Shown: positions 1 to 6,472, numbered from the stretch's first letter. The stretch: 7,458 nt of DNA from Anaerolineales bacterium (GCA_024643945.1 JAHELX010000299.1:1-7458), one strand, 5' to 3'. Made by a program: numbers and translations. Notes: a model not told the origin generated them from the letters alone.

Positions 1-282
1 TTTTTCTCCAACGAAGGGCACCTGGCTGCACCTTGCCGGCACATTGTGGGCGACACCGGAGCCAACAGTAAGATTCAGCAAGCTTACGGCTTCTCCACCG
101 TGCGCTGGTCGGGCACATCGTTCGCCACGCCCCAGGTGACAGGGCTGGCGGCCCTTTTGTGGAGCGCGGGGCGCGTCCCCTTCCATCAGATCAAGCAGCA
201 CATGTGGCGAACGTCTCAGCTCCCCCGGCATTGGCGTGGCGTGCGAGAGATTGATTGCCTGCGCGCATTTCGTGCCATATGA
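1..282 (+). CDS. Subtilisin-like serine protease (peptidase S8), C-terminal part
   Basis: The reading frame is open from the first base, so only the last 93 residues of a longer protein are here. They contain GTSFATPQVTG, the block around the catalytic serine of S8 subtilases, with the Ser codon at 118-120. About 30 residues earlier is LAAPCRHIVG, which sits where subtilases usually have an APG-type segment; here the glycine is cysteine. The tail ending in REIDCLRAFRAI resembles the last helix of the catalytic domain, where many subtilases have a (V/I)DALRAV-like stretch, so the protein ends directly after the protease domain with no extra C-terminal domain. The Asp and His active-site blocks lie outside the window. 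It likely cleaves peptide bonds, probably outside the cytoplasm, but a signal peptide cannot be checked. A GTG at 46 is an internal codon, not a start. Family assignment is firm; substrate is unknown. Confidence 0.9.
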   Translation, partial: FFSNEGHLAAPCRHIVGDTGANSKIQQAYGFSTVRWSGTSFATPQVTGLAALLWSAGRVPFHQIKQHMWRTSQLPRHWRGVREIDCLRAFRAI

Positions 283-324
283 CAGGTGGCGGGGATAGAT
301 CGGCCACCCACGCCAGAGAAGTAG

Positions 325-331
325 AAGGAGG
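325..331 (+). promoter_or_regulatory. Strong Shine-Dalgarno sequence for the 42-residue peptide
   Basis: AAGGAGG lies 7 nt before the ATG at 339. It is a full-length anti-16S match at ideal spacing and decides the start of the small membrane peptide, over a further-upstream in-frame ATG at 255 that would overlap the protease gene. Confidence 0.8.
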
Positions 332-338
332 TAAGCTC

Positions 339-467
339 ATGCAATTGCGCCGTCTCACGCACACGCTGTTTGAACGTCGCCGGGAAATTCGCCTGGCGCT
401 GATTCTGCTGGCACTGATCGCTGCGGCGATCGGCGTTGGCTTGCCGTTCGACGCTGGGGATGCGTAG
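339..467 (+). CDS. Small single-helix membrane peptide, 42 residues
   Basis: I do not recognise a family. The peptide begins MQLRRLTHTLFERRREIR, a basic amphipathic head with seven arginines in the first 18 residues, followed by a hydrophobic stretch of about 17 residues (19-36) rich in Leu, Ile and Ala, and a short acidic tail (DAGDA). By the positive-inside rule the N-terminus should be cytoplasmic. The start is chosen from the near-perfect Shine-Dalgarno at 325-331. It sits 56 nt after the protease stop and 13 nt before the GTG of the DUF5317-like gene, which lacks a ribosome site of its own, so the peptide may be co-transcribed with, and translationally coupled to, its downstream neighbour. 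A role as accessory subunit of that membrane protein is only a guess. Confidence 0.65.
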   Translation: MQLRRLTHTLFERRREIRLALILLALIAAAIGVGLPFDAGDA

Positions 468-480
468 TATTCACTAGGCC

Positions 481-972
481 GTGTTCTTCCTCCCCTTCGT
501 GGTTCTTGGCTTTCTGGTGGGTTGGCTGGGCGGCGGTCGTGCGCGCCACCTGGCCGACCTGCCGCTGCGCCTGGCCTGGGCCTTGCTGCTGGGGGGCCTG
601 CTGCGGGTAGTGAGCGCGGCGCCCTGGCTGCCGGGTGAGGTAGCCCGCGGCCTGTTGGTGGTCGCACTTTCGATCCTGGCCGTGGCGGCACTGGAGAACC
701 GGCACCTGGTTGGTATGTGGTTTATGGCCGCTGGCGCGCTATGCCATCTGAGCGTGGTGGTGGCCAACGGCGGTTTTATGCCGGTGTGGTGGGTGGCCGA
801 TCCATCCGGGCATCTGTACATCCCAGCCCAGGCGGCTCGCCTGGCCTGGCTGGGCGATGCCATCCCGGCCGGGACTTACAATTTCAGTTTCGGGGACTTG
901 CTGCTGGGGATGGGCCTGGTGACGCTCATCGCTCTGGGGATGCAGAGCGACAGGGAGGGGGAGCGGAAATAA
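481..972 (+). CDS. DUF5317-like multi-pass membrane protein
   Basis: The 163-residue protein is very hydrophobic, with likely membrane segments near residues 2-17, 30-47, 55-70, 77-95 and 137-153. An N-terminal GWLGGGRARHLADLPLR loop follows the first helix. The blocks VVVANGGFMPV (92-102) and FSFGDLLLGMG (135-145) match what I recall as the conserved features of DUF5317, a family of uncharacterised membrane proteins common in Chloroflexota and some Gram-positives. Length is typical for that family. The start is GTG at 481; an in-frame TAG at 475-477 rules out anything further upstream, and no clear Shine-Dalgarno is present, which suggests coupling to the small peptide whose stop is 13 nt away. 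Function is unknown. The gene ends in a charged tail (SDREGERK), likely cytoplasmic. Confidence 0.75.
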   Translation: MFFLPFVVLGFLVGWLGGGRARHLADLPLRLAWALLLGGLLRVVSAAPWLPGEVARGLLVVALSILAVAALENRHLVGMWFMAAGALCHLSVVVANGGFMPVWWVADPSGHLYIPAQAARLAWLGDAIPAGTYNFSFGDLLLGMGLVTLIALGMQSDREGERK

Positions 973-1073
973 GAAGGGGAAGCCAGGCCCTTCCCACTTC
1001 CAGCTTAGTACTACATATCAACCAGGCAACTGGCTGGGTAGTTGGGGCAAGATAGTGGCAAGGATAAATGGCT

Positions 1074-1103
1074 CACGGATCAACACAGATCAACACGGAT
1101 AGA
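1074..1103. repeat. 10-bp tandem repeat, about three copies
   Basis: Units CACGGATCAA (1074-1083), CACAGATCAA (1084-1093) and CACGGATAGA (1094-1103) follow each other head to tail. The repeat lies in the 147-bp gap between two convergent genes (DUF5317-like on +, TPR protein on -). The rest of that gap has no gene and no convincing terminator. Confidence 0.75.
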
Positions 1104-1119
1104 ATTAATTGGTAGGCTC

Positions 1120-2091
1120 TCAATTACCCTCCCCTTGTTGGAGCGGCAATCGCTGCATCAGGACTCCCATATTCACGCGGGCTATGGCAGCGATTTGAGA
1201 ATTGCCCTGGGCGTCGGCTAAGTTAGCTGCCTGCTCGTAAGCGGCGACGGCCTGCTGGTAATTCTCCAGCCATTCGTTCGCCCGGCCCAACAGCAGGTAG
1301 GCGCTGGCCGACTCCGGGTTGAGCTGGATGGCTGCCTCGGCGTCGGACAGGGCAGCCTGGGCCTGATCCAGACGCAGGTACATCTGCCCGCGCGCGAGCA
1401 GAAACGTTTCTCGATCGCCAAAGGCAGCCTCGGCCTGGGAAAACGTCTTCTCAGCCGCTGCCTTCTGCTCCAGCTCTTGCTGGAGACCCCCTTTGAAAAT
1501 GAGCAGGCTGGGGTCGCCTGGCGCAGTAGCCAGCGCCTGCTCAACCTCGCTCAGCGCAGCGGTCAGATCCCCTTCCAGCACCAGATTCTCCGCAGCTTGC
1601 TCGTGTTCCAGCCGGGCCCGCGTGGCCGGGTCGGGGGCTAAAAACCGCTGGTAAAGGGCGAACAGCAGCAGCAGCACCCCCACCGCCCCTGCCGCCATCA
1701 CCAGCAACTGGCGCAACTGGGCGCGGCGTTTATCTGCCACCCACCGGTCCAGGAACCACCACCAGTTCGCCGCGGGCGGCTGGTGCACGCGCCGGGCGTC
1801 TTGCAAGGCACGGGCGCCGCCGACTTCGCGCAAGAATACTGTCGCTTTGCGGCGGAGCGCGGCGGAGGCCGATTCTAACCGGGCCGACTCGGCGCGCATG
1901 CTCTGGCCCTCGGCCTGAAACGAAGCCAGGGTCGCAGTAACGGCATCGAATAAAAGGGGAATGCTCAGGGCCTCCTGGCCCAGCCCGTGCCCCAGCCGCC
2001 CAAGCTTGGCTTCCAGTTCATCCAGTTGATGACGCAGTTCGTCGGCCCGAGTCAGGGGCCTGTTTTCAACGTAAAAGGACGATTTGACCAT
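1120..2091 (-). CDS. Membrane-anchored TPR protein
   Basis: The protein has 323 residues. An N-terminal region of about 100 residues is predicted to be helical and partly coiled-coil (for example DELRHQLDELEAKL at 17-30 and 63-85). A Trp-rich patch (NWWWFLDRW, 109-117) and a basic stretch (120-127) precede a single membrane helix at about 128-147. The C-terminal half (about 160-315) is built of tetratricopeptide repeats; the clearest unit includes AEAAIQLNPESASAYLLLGRA (251-271) with the Asn-Pro and Ala/Tyr spacing of TPRs. The basic side before the helix suggests the N-terminal half is cytoplasmic and the TPR half faces outward. TPRs usually mediate protein-protein contacts; no catalytic motif is seen. 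Start is ATG 15 nt after the carboxypeptidase stop with no clear Shine-Dalgarno, fitting translational coupling as third gene of the lepA operon. Specific function unknown. Confidence 0.8.
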   Translation of the reverse strand: MVKSSFYVENRPLTRADELRHQLDELEAKLGRLGHGLGQEALSIPLLFDAVTATLASFQAEGQSMRAESARLESASAALRRKATVFLREVGGARALQDARRVHQPPAANWWWFLDRWVADKRRAQLRQLLVMAAGAVGVLLLLFALYQRFLAPDPATRARLEHEQAAENLVLEGDLTAALSEVEQALATAPGDPSLLIFKGGLQQELEQKAAAEKTFSQAEAAFGDRETFLLARGQMYLRLDQAQAALSDAEAAIQLNPESASAYLLLGRANEWLENYQQAVAAYEQAANLADAQGNSQIAAIARVNMGVLMQRLPLQQGEGN

Positions 2092-2106
2092 AGACCATCA
2101 GACAAA

Positions 2107-3612
2107 TCAAAGCCCATAAATATCCGAGAATTTAGACTTGATGTAAGCGATGTAGTTGGCTGCCGTCAGCTCATTGCCGGTGACGCGCTTCACCATCTCA
2201 GCCGGCGTGTATTTCCGTCCGTGCCGGTGAACGTTTTCGCGCAGCCAGCTCAGCAACTGGTCGAATTTGCCGGCGGCAATCTGGTCGGGCAGGGACGGGA
2301 TGTCAGCATTGGCCTTGTCGAAGAACTGGACTGAGATGAGGTTGCCCAGCGAATAAGTGGGGAAGTATCCCAGCATACCCCCCGACCAATGCACGTCTTG
2401 CAGCACACCCAGGGCAGCGTTGGGTGGAACCACACCCAGGTAAGCCTGCATCTTGGCGTTCCACGCTTCGGGCAGGTCGGCAATCTTGACCTTGCCTTCC
2501 AGCATCTCGTTCTCCAGCTCGAATCTGAGCAAGATGTGCAGGTTATAAGTCACCTCGTCGGCCTCGACGCGGATGAATGAGGGTTCGACTCGATTGACCG
2601 CCCGGTAGAAGGTCTCCACGTCGACGCCGGTCAGTTGGTCGGGGAAGAAAGTTTGCAGGCGCGGGAAGTAATGGGACCAAAACTCCCGGCTGCGCCCCAC
2701 CAGGTTTTCCCACAACCGGGACTGCGACTCGTGAACGCCCAACGAAGCGCCGTCGTCCAGTGAGGTCCGCTCCAGGCTGGGACTGACTCCCTGCTCGTAG
2801 AGGCCGTGCCCGCACTCGTGGAGAGTGCCAAACAGGGCGGTGGGCAGGTAGTTGGGGTCTACGCGGGTAGTCAGCCGTACGTCATTAATAGAAAATGAGG
2901 TAGTGAAGGGATGGACTGACCTATCCTGCCGGCCTCGTGCGAAGTCAAAGCCAAAGTCCTTGATGATTTCCAGGCCAAAGTCCCACTGCTTCTGCTCGTC
3001 GTAGGTTTGGCGTGGTATCGAGTCGTCTACTGCGCGAGCCGACTCGGAGATGACCTTAACCAGCGGCAGCAACTCTCCCTTTAAGTTGTCAAAGATGGCG
3101 CTCACCTGAGCCGTCTTCATCTCGGGTTCGTATTGATCCAGCAAAGGATCGTAGATGCGGTCTTCGTAGCCCAGCACCTCGGCCAAGCGCACGTTGAGTT
3201 CGACGATTTTTTCCAGGTGAGGCTGGAATTGAGAGAAGTCGGACGCTTGCCGCGCTTTGACCCAGGCCTCGTGGGCCAACGTGGAGACGCGGGCGAACTC
3301 AGCCACCAGCTCGCTGGGGACTTTGCGCGCTTTTTCGTAATCGCGGGCGGTGACCCGCGCCAGGCTGGCTTCATCTGAGTCGTAGTCCCAGCCCGTCTCG
3401 TCACTGCTCAGGGCTTCAAGCAGCTCCCCAATTTCGTCGGTGGTGAACCAGTTGTGGGCCGTCTTCTGCAGCGTAGCCAGTTGCTCGGCGCGAGCGGCTG
3501 CACCGCCAGGGGGCATATAAGTTTGCTGATCCCAGCCCAGCAATGCGGCTGCCTTGTTCAGATCACGAATTTCGCCCAGGCGTGTTCTCAGCTCTTGCAG
3601 TTTTTCTTCCAT
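2107..3612 (-). CDS. M32 family metallocarboxypeptidase (carboxypeptidase Taq type)
   Basis: This 501-residue protein has the usual length and all the hallmark blocks of peptidase family M32, cytoplasmic zinc (or cobalt) enzymes that remove C-terminal amino acids with broad specificity. Visible are HPFTTSF (234-240), DVRLTTR (244-250), the HEXXH zinc site HECGH (265-269, Glu266 as general base), HESQSRLWEN (294-303) whose Glu295 is the third zinc ligand, IRVEADE (347-353) and LQDVHWSGGMLGYFPTY (404-420). The 26-residue distance between the second His and the ligand Glu is that of characterised M32 enzymes. Start ATG at 3612 is preceded by GGAG with 6-nt spacing (3619-3622). It lies 57 nt after lepA on the same strand and 15 nt before the TPR gene, so is probably co-transcribed with both; no convincing internal promoter was seen in the 57-nt gap. 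Likely roles are peptide turnover and recycling of amino acids. Confidence 0.96.
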   Translation of the reverse strand: MEEKLQELRTRLGEIRDLNKAAALLGWDQQTYMPPGGAAARAEQLATLQKTAHNWFTTDEIGELLEALSSDETGWDYDSDEASLARVTARDYEKARKVPSELVAEFARVSTLAHEAWVKARQASDFSQFQPHLEKIVELNVRLAEVLGYEDRIYDPLLDQYEPEMKTAQVSAIFDNLKGELLPLVKVISESARAVDDSIPRQTYDEQKQWDFGLEIIKDFGFDFARGRQDRSVHPFTTSFSINDVRLTTRVDPNYLPTALFGTLHECGHGLYEQGVSPSLERTSLDDGASLGVHESQSRLWENLVGRSREFWSHYFPRLQTFFPDQLTGVDVETFYRAVNRVEPSFIRVEADEVTYNLHILLRFELENEMLEGKVKIADLPEAWNAKMQAYLGVVPPNAALGVLQDVHWSGGMLGYFPTYSLGNLISVQFFDKANADIPSLPDQIAAGKFDQLLSWLRENVHRHGRKYTPAEMVKRVTGNELTAANYIAYIKSKFSDIYGL

Positions 3613-3669
3613 GGTGATCTCCAGTCTCTATTAGAATATGGTATAGGTTTTTTTCTGGGTACTTCTTTT

Positions 3670-5472
3670 CTATTCCTCCCCCAGTTTTAACACAGCCATA
3701 AACGCTTCCTGGGGGATTTCCACGCTGCCTACCATCTTCATGCGCTTTTTGCCCTTCTTCTGCTTTTCCAGCAGTTTGCGTTTGCGCGTCACGTCGCCGC
3801 CATAGCACTTGGCGAGCACATCTTTGCGCAATGCTTTCACGTTGGCCCGGCTGATGACGCGCTTGCCGACGGCGGCCTGGACCGGCACGGTGAAGAGTTG
3901 GCGCGGGATGACCTCTTTGAGCTTGCTGACCAATCGCTGGCCGCGGTAGTAGGCCTGGTCGCGGTGGACGATGACGCTCAACGCATCTACCGGCTGATTG
4001 TTGACCAGCACGTCAAGCTTCACCAGGTCCCCCTGGCGATAGCCGTCGAACTGGTAATCAAGGGAGGCATAGCCTCGGGTGGCGCTCTTGAGCTGATCGT
4101 AGAAATCAACGATCATCTCTGAAAGGGGCATGTGATATTCGAGGCGCACGCGTTGCTCATCCAAATATTCCATCTGGCCGAACTCGGCGCGGCGTTTGGT
4201 GGTCATCTCCATCACCGGCCCGATGTAGTCGGCCGGCGTGTAGATGCTGATACGCATCCACGGTTCGGCGATGCTCTCAATGCTCGCCTCGTCGGGCAAT
4301 TGGGCGGGGCTGTCTATAATGAGCACCTGGCCATCGCGTGTCCTGACCTGGTAGGCGACGCTGGGGGCAGTAGCCAGGATGTCCATGTCGTATTCGCGCT
4401 CCAGCCGCTCCTGGATGATTTCCATGTGGAACAGGCCCAGGAACCCAGCCCGAAAGCCGAAGCCCAATGCCTGGCTGGTCTCGGGTTCATAAATGAGCGA
4501 TGCGTCGTTGAGCTGCAGCTTCTCCAGTGCGTCTTTGAGCAGAGTGTAGTCTTCGCCCTCGGTAGGATAGAGGCCGGCAAAGACCATCGGCTTGACGGGC
4601 TGGTAGCCAGGCAGCGGGCTGACGGTCATGGCATCGGCCAGGGTCACCGTGTCCCCTACCCGTACGTCGCGGATGGTTTTGAGTCCGGTGGCGATGTAGC
4701 CCACCTGCCCTATCCCCAGCCGGTCGTCAGGAGACATGTGAGGATGAAAGAAGCCGAGCTCCAGCGGTTCCACCTGGCGCTCGGTCGCTATCAGGCGGAT
4801 GAGTTCCCGGTCGCGCAACTCCCCGTCTACCACACGCACATAAGCCACTACCCCCTTGTAGGCATCGTAGTGGCTGTCAAAAATGAGGGCGCGGAAGGGG
4901 GCATCGGGATCGCCCTGGGGGGGTGGCACGCGGGCGACGATGGCTTCCAGCAGTGCATCTACGCCTGTCCCTTCTTTGGCCGACACCGGCAACACGTCGG
5001 CGGCGTCAATGCCGATGAGGTCTTCGATCTCCTGGGCCACTTCTTCAGGTCGGGCCGAAGGAAGGTCAATCTTGTTGACGACAGGCACGATTTCCAGGTC
5101 GTGGTCGAGCGCCATGTAGAGATTGGCCAATGTCTGGGCCTCGATACCCTGGGTCGCGTCCACGACCAACACAGCGCCCTCACAGGCGACCAGCGCCCGG
5201 CTGACCTCGTAGGCAAAGTCCACATGGCCTGGTGTGTCGATCAGATTGAGTTCGTAGGTGTGGCCGTCTTGCGCCTGGTAGCGCATCCGCACCGCCGAGG
5301 CCTTGATCGTTACCCCTTTTTCCCGCTCCAATTCCATATCGTCGAGCACCTGCTCTTGCATATCCCGCTCGGAGATCGTGCCGGTGGTCTGCAGCAGGCG
5401 ATCGGCCAGGGTGCTTTTGCCATGATCTATGTGGGCGATGATACAGAAATTGCGAATAGTTGATTGGTTCAT
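3670..5472 (-). CDS. lepA: Elongation factor 4 (LepA), ribosome-associated GTPase
   Basis: The 600-residue protein is a full-length LepA/EF4, a translational GTPase that acts on the 70S ribosome and on subunit biogenesis. G motifs are all intact: AHIDHGKST (13-21), a Thr in switch I (VTIKA, 54-58), DTPGH with the catalytic His83 (79-83), NKID (133-136) and SAK (164-166). LepA-specific blocks follow: [13 protein letters not shown] (201-213), the EF-G-like domains including YHMPLSEM (446-453) and GYASLDY (467-473), and the LepA C-terminal domain with [20 protein letters not shown] (557-576), ending [19 protein letters not shown] at 5472 is the only sensible start, giving the normal short lead before the P-loop, yet it has no Shine-Dalgarno: the bases before it belong to a hairpin-forming 8-bp repeat. 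It heads a likely operon with the M32 carboxypeptidase and TPR genes. Its probable promoter lies about 230 nt upstream, beyond a small inserted element. Confidence 0.98.
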   Translation of the reverse strand: MNQSTIRNFCIIAHIDHGKSTLADRLLQTTGTISERDMQEQVLDDMELEREKGVTIKASAVRMRYQAQDGHTYELNLIDTPGHVDFAYEVSRALVACEGAVLVVDATQGIEAQTLANLYMALDHDLEIVPVVNKIDLPSARPEEVAQEIEDLIGIDAADVLPVSAKEGTGVDALLEAIVARVPPPQGDPDAPFRALIFDSHYDAYKGVVAYVRVVDGELRDRELIRLIATERQVEPLELGFFHPHMSPDDRLGIGQVGYIATGLKTIRDVRVGDTVTLADAMTVSPLPGYQPVKPMVFAGLYPTEGEDYTLLKDALEKLQLNDASLIYEPETSQALGFGFRAGFLGLFHMEIIQERLEREYDMDILATAPSVAYQVRTRDGQVLIIDSPAQLPDEASIESIAEPWMRISIYTPADYIGPVMEMTTKRRAEFGQMEYLDEQRVRLEYHMPLSEMIVDFYDQLKSATRGYASLDYQFDGYRQGDLVKLDVLVNNQPVDALSVIVHRDQAYYRGQRLVSKLKEVIPRQLFTVPVQAAVGKRVISRANVKALRKDVLAKCYGGDVTRKRKLLEKQKKGKKRMKMVGSVEIPQEAFMAVLKLGEE

Positions 5473-5519
5473 AAATCGGCGAATCGGCGAATCAACAAAT
5501 TTGCTGATTCGCTGATTTG
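5473..5519. repeat. Degenerate 8-bp repeat array forming a hairpin at the lepA start
   Basis: The left half holds AATCGGCG units and the right half the reverse complement type (TTTGCTGA, TTCGCTGA). Bases 5473-5492 pair with 5499-5518 in 17 of 20 positions around a 6-nt loop (CAACAA). The three exceptions are G-T contacts on the + strand, so the fold is stronger in a + strand RNA than in the lepA transcript, where they become A-C mismatches. The left arm touches the lepA ATG and occupies the place of its ribosome binding site. A further degenerate unit (TTTGTTAG) continues the period beyond the inserted element, at 5689-5696. Confidence 0.75.
5512..5519. repeat. Direct repeat flanking the inserted element, left copy
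   Basis: CTGATTTG directly abuts the left end of the element at 5520 and matches 5685-5692 exactly. It is read as a target-site duplication. It is also part of the 8-bp array, so chance recurrence of an array unit must be considered. Confidence 0.55.
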
Positions 5520-5684
5520 GTATCTACTCAGCCTACCCTCCCGGAGCAAAGCCCCCCCACGGGGCAGGTTGCATTCAATGGGCATTCTGCATCTGAATTG
5601 TCGAGCGTGGCAACACTTTCTGCTTTGGCGTTTGCCTGAACCTGCCCCGTGGGGGGGCTTTGCTCCGGGAGGGTGAGCAGTTAC
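5520..5684. mobile_element. MITE-like non-autonomous element, 165 bp
   Basis: The element has no credible gene. Its outer ends are imperfect 10-bp inverted repeats: GTATCTACTC on the left and the complement of GTAACTGCTC on the right (8 of 10 match). Inside these, a perfect 36-bp inverted repeat (5535-5570 and 5639-5674) encloses a 68-bp core; the left side has 5 extra bases (5530-5534). Exact 8-bp direct repeats CTGATTTG flank both ends. Deleting the element plus one copy rejoins the surrounding 8-bp array in phase (TTTGCTGA, TTCGCTGA, TTTGTTAG), the best evidence for insertion. An 8-bp duplication and a GTAA end are features of IS66-family elements, so mobilisation by an IS66-type transposase is possible, but only four bases support this and the left end reads GTAT. 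It could instead be a repetitive palindromic element of unknown spread mechanism. It lies inside the probable lepA leader. Confidence 0.55.
5535..5674. repeat. Perfect 36-bp inverted repeat with 68-bp core
   Basis: The arms 5535-5570 and 5639-5674 are exact reverse complements over all 36 positions, starting ACCCTCCCGGAGCAAAG on the left and including a run of seven C (seven G on the right). The arms are very GC-rich, and any transcript across them could fold into a long stem with a 68-nt loop. No U-run follows either arm, so it is not a typical intrinsic terminator. Confidence 0.95.
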
Positions 5685-5692
5685 CTGATTTG
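5685..5692. repeat. Direct repeat flanking the inserted element, right copy
   Basis: CTGATTTG directly follows the right end of the element at 5684 and is identical to 5512-5519. With the left copy it forms the putative 8-bp target-site duplication. Confidence 0.55.
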
Positions 5693-5701
5693 TTAGTTTA
5701 A

Positions 5702-5730
5702 CATTATACATCAGCCAGGGAGAAAAGAAA
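5702..5730 (-). promoter_or_regulatory. Candidate lepA promoter
   Basis: On the - strand a consensus TATAAT (5707 to 5702) is preceded by TG. No good -35 exists at 16-18 nt spacing; the region there is T-rich (TTTCTT/TTTTCT) and is the tail of the terminator hairpin just upstream. Position between that terminator and lepA, on the right strand, supports it. It would give a lepA leader of roughly 220 nt that contains the whole inserted element and the 8-bp hairpin. Confidence 0.4.
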
Positions 5731-5754
5731 AAGGCCGAAGAAAAACTTCGGCCT
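5721..5754 (-). terminator. Intrinsic terminator
   Basis: A perfect 9-bp stem, AGGCCGAAG with CTTCGGCCT (5732-5740 and 5746-5754), has a 5-nt loop. On the - strand it is followed by TTTTCTTTTCT, a clear T-rich tract. It would end transcripts coming from the thioesterase side and isolate lepA. On the + strand only CTGTCTTTTG follows, so activity in that direction would be weak, and no + gene needs it. Confidence 0.85.
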
Positions 5755-5850
5755 CTGTCTTTTGTTAGTCCAGAAGCCGGTGGGAACGGGCCGACCCCTG
5801 GACTGAAGAAGGAAGGAGATGCGCGAGGTACTCGCTTTAATGGAAGTATA
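5755..5850 (-). other. Structured segment ahead of terminator: thioesterase 3' UTR or small RNA
   Basis: A hairpin spans 5767-5804: an outer 7-bp stem (AGTCCAG/CTGGACT), a 2x2 internal loop, an inner 5-bp stem (5776-5780 with 5791-5795, one G-U on the - strand) and a 10-nt apical loop. It lies just before the terminator on the - strand, giving two consecutive hairpins. The thioesterase stop is 211 nt before the terminator hairpin, unusually far for a plain 3' end. A TTGACT (- strand, near 5862-5857) and a TATACT (near 5851-5846) occur upstream but overlap too closely to be a -35/-10 pair. It matches no RNA family I know. The remainder, 5851-5965, shows no gene. Confidence 0.3.
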
Positions 5851-5965
5851 CCTTAAGTCAAGGAAAAGCGCATCGGCAATCAGGCCATTTCTCGTGGCCC
5901 GGAGATGGGCAAAAGGGCGGATTGGGCCGTCCCATTCACTAGGCAACATGGCGTATCACCTTTGG

Positions 5966-6472
5966 CTACTCACCGACTCGAGGACGGTTTTCTTCCGAGC
6001 TTCCTTCTGTTATCAATCCCGCCCAGAACTGCCGCCATTCCGGCGGGATGCGGGCCGGGTTGCCCTGGCGGTCGAGGCAGATGTGGGTGGTGAAGCCAAT
6101 CACCAGGCGTTCGCCCTTCTCGGCATCTAGCACCTCGTAGTCGAAGCGGATCATGCGGCTGCGCACCTGGGTGACGCGGGTACGTACCGTCACCGCCTGA
6201 TCGTAGCGCGCGGCGGCCAGATAGCGCGCGCCCACCTCGCTGACCGCCAGCGCGTACCCGGCGCGTTCAAAGTCAGCGTAGGGCCGCCCTACCTGGCGTG
6301 ACCATGCGCTACGCCCCTCTTCAAACCACACAATATAAGCGCTGTGATGCACAATGCCCATCTGGTCGGTCTCCGCGTAGCGGACATGGAACGTGGTTTC
6401 AGCCACTGTAGGGCGACTGTAGGGGGATAGATGATCATTTTTCTTTGTCTCTTCCAGAGAATGACCGGGCAT
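5966..6472 (-). CDS. Acyl-CoA thioesterase, hot-dog fold (YbgC/FadM-like)
   Basis: The 168-residue protein carries the signature of the 4-hydroxybenzoyl-CoA thioesterase/YbgC group: RYAETDQMGIVHHSAYIVWF (31-50) followed by EEGR. Asp36 corresponds to the catalytic Asp of this group, with His42/His43 and Glu51 in the conserved helix. Such cytoplasmic enzymes hydrolyse acyl-CoA thioesters (short-, branched-chain or aromatic); the exact substrate cannot be read from sequence. A polar N-terminal extension of about 25 residues and a hydrophilic C-terminal tail make it longer than the usual 130-150. The start is supported by GGGAGG at 6484-6489, 11 nt away. The gene lies 35 nt after the metallopeptidase-like gene on the same strand, so co-transcription is possible, but base composition differs sharply. 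Transcription probably ends at the terminator at 5721-5754. Confidence 0.93.
   Translation of the reverse strand: MPGHSLEETKKNDHLSPYSRPTVAETTFHVRYAETDQMGIVHHSAYIVWFEEGRSAWSRQVGRPYADFERAGYALAVSEVGARYLAAARYDQAVTVRTRVTQVRSRMIRFDYEVLDAEKGERLVIGFTTHICLDRQGNPARIPPEWRQFWAGLITEGSSEENRPRVGE

Noticed and set aside
46..48. GTG as start of a small 78-residue protein
   Set aside because: The frame is open upstream to base 1 and the upstream residues fit the subtilase fold, so this is an internal Val codon of a truncated gene.
191..705. - strand frames opposite the protease tail and DUF5317-like gene
   Set aside because: Arg/Pro-rich translations with no domain, opposite real + strand genes having clear family motifs.
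977..995. Hairpin GGGAAG/CTTCCC after the DUF5317-like gene
   Set aside because: The 6-bp stem has no following T-run on either strand, so it is not supported as a terminator.
4132..5463. 443-residue open frame on the + strand opposite lepA
   Set aside because: It lies wholly antisense to an intact, highly conserved lepA, has no Shine-Dalgarno, no recognisable domain, and a His/Val/Gly-rich composition typical of a shadow frame of a GC-rich gene.
5579..5676. Short + strand frame beginning ATG inside the MITE-like element
   Set aside because: It runs through the inverted-repeat arm and is only about 32 residues, with no ribosome site and low-complexity Pro/Gly-rich end; better explained as non-coding element sequence.
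5473..5696. CRISPR array
   Set aside because: Repeats are 8 bp, contiguous and degenerate, with no spacers and no cas genes; the long inverted repeat is a single palindromic pair.
5819..6130. + strand frame of 103 residues with a nearby GGAAGGAG
   Set aside because: The purine run is almost touching the ATG (about 1 nt spacing), the frame overlaps the well-supported thioesterase by 165 bases on the opposite strand, and the translation resembles no family.
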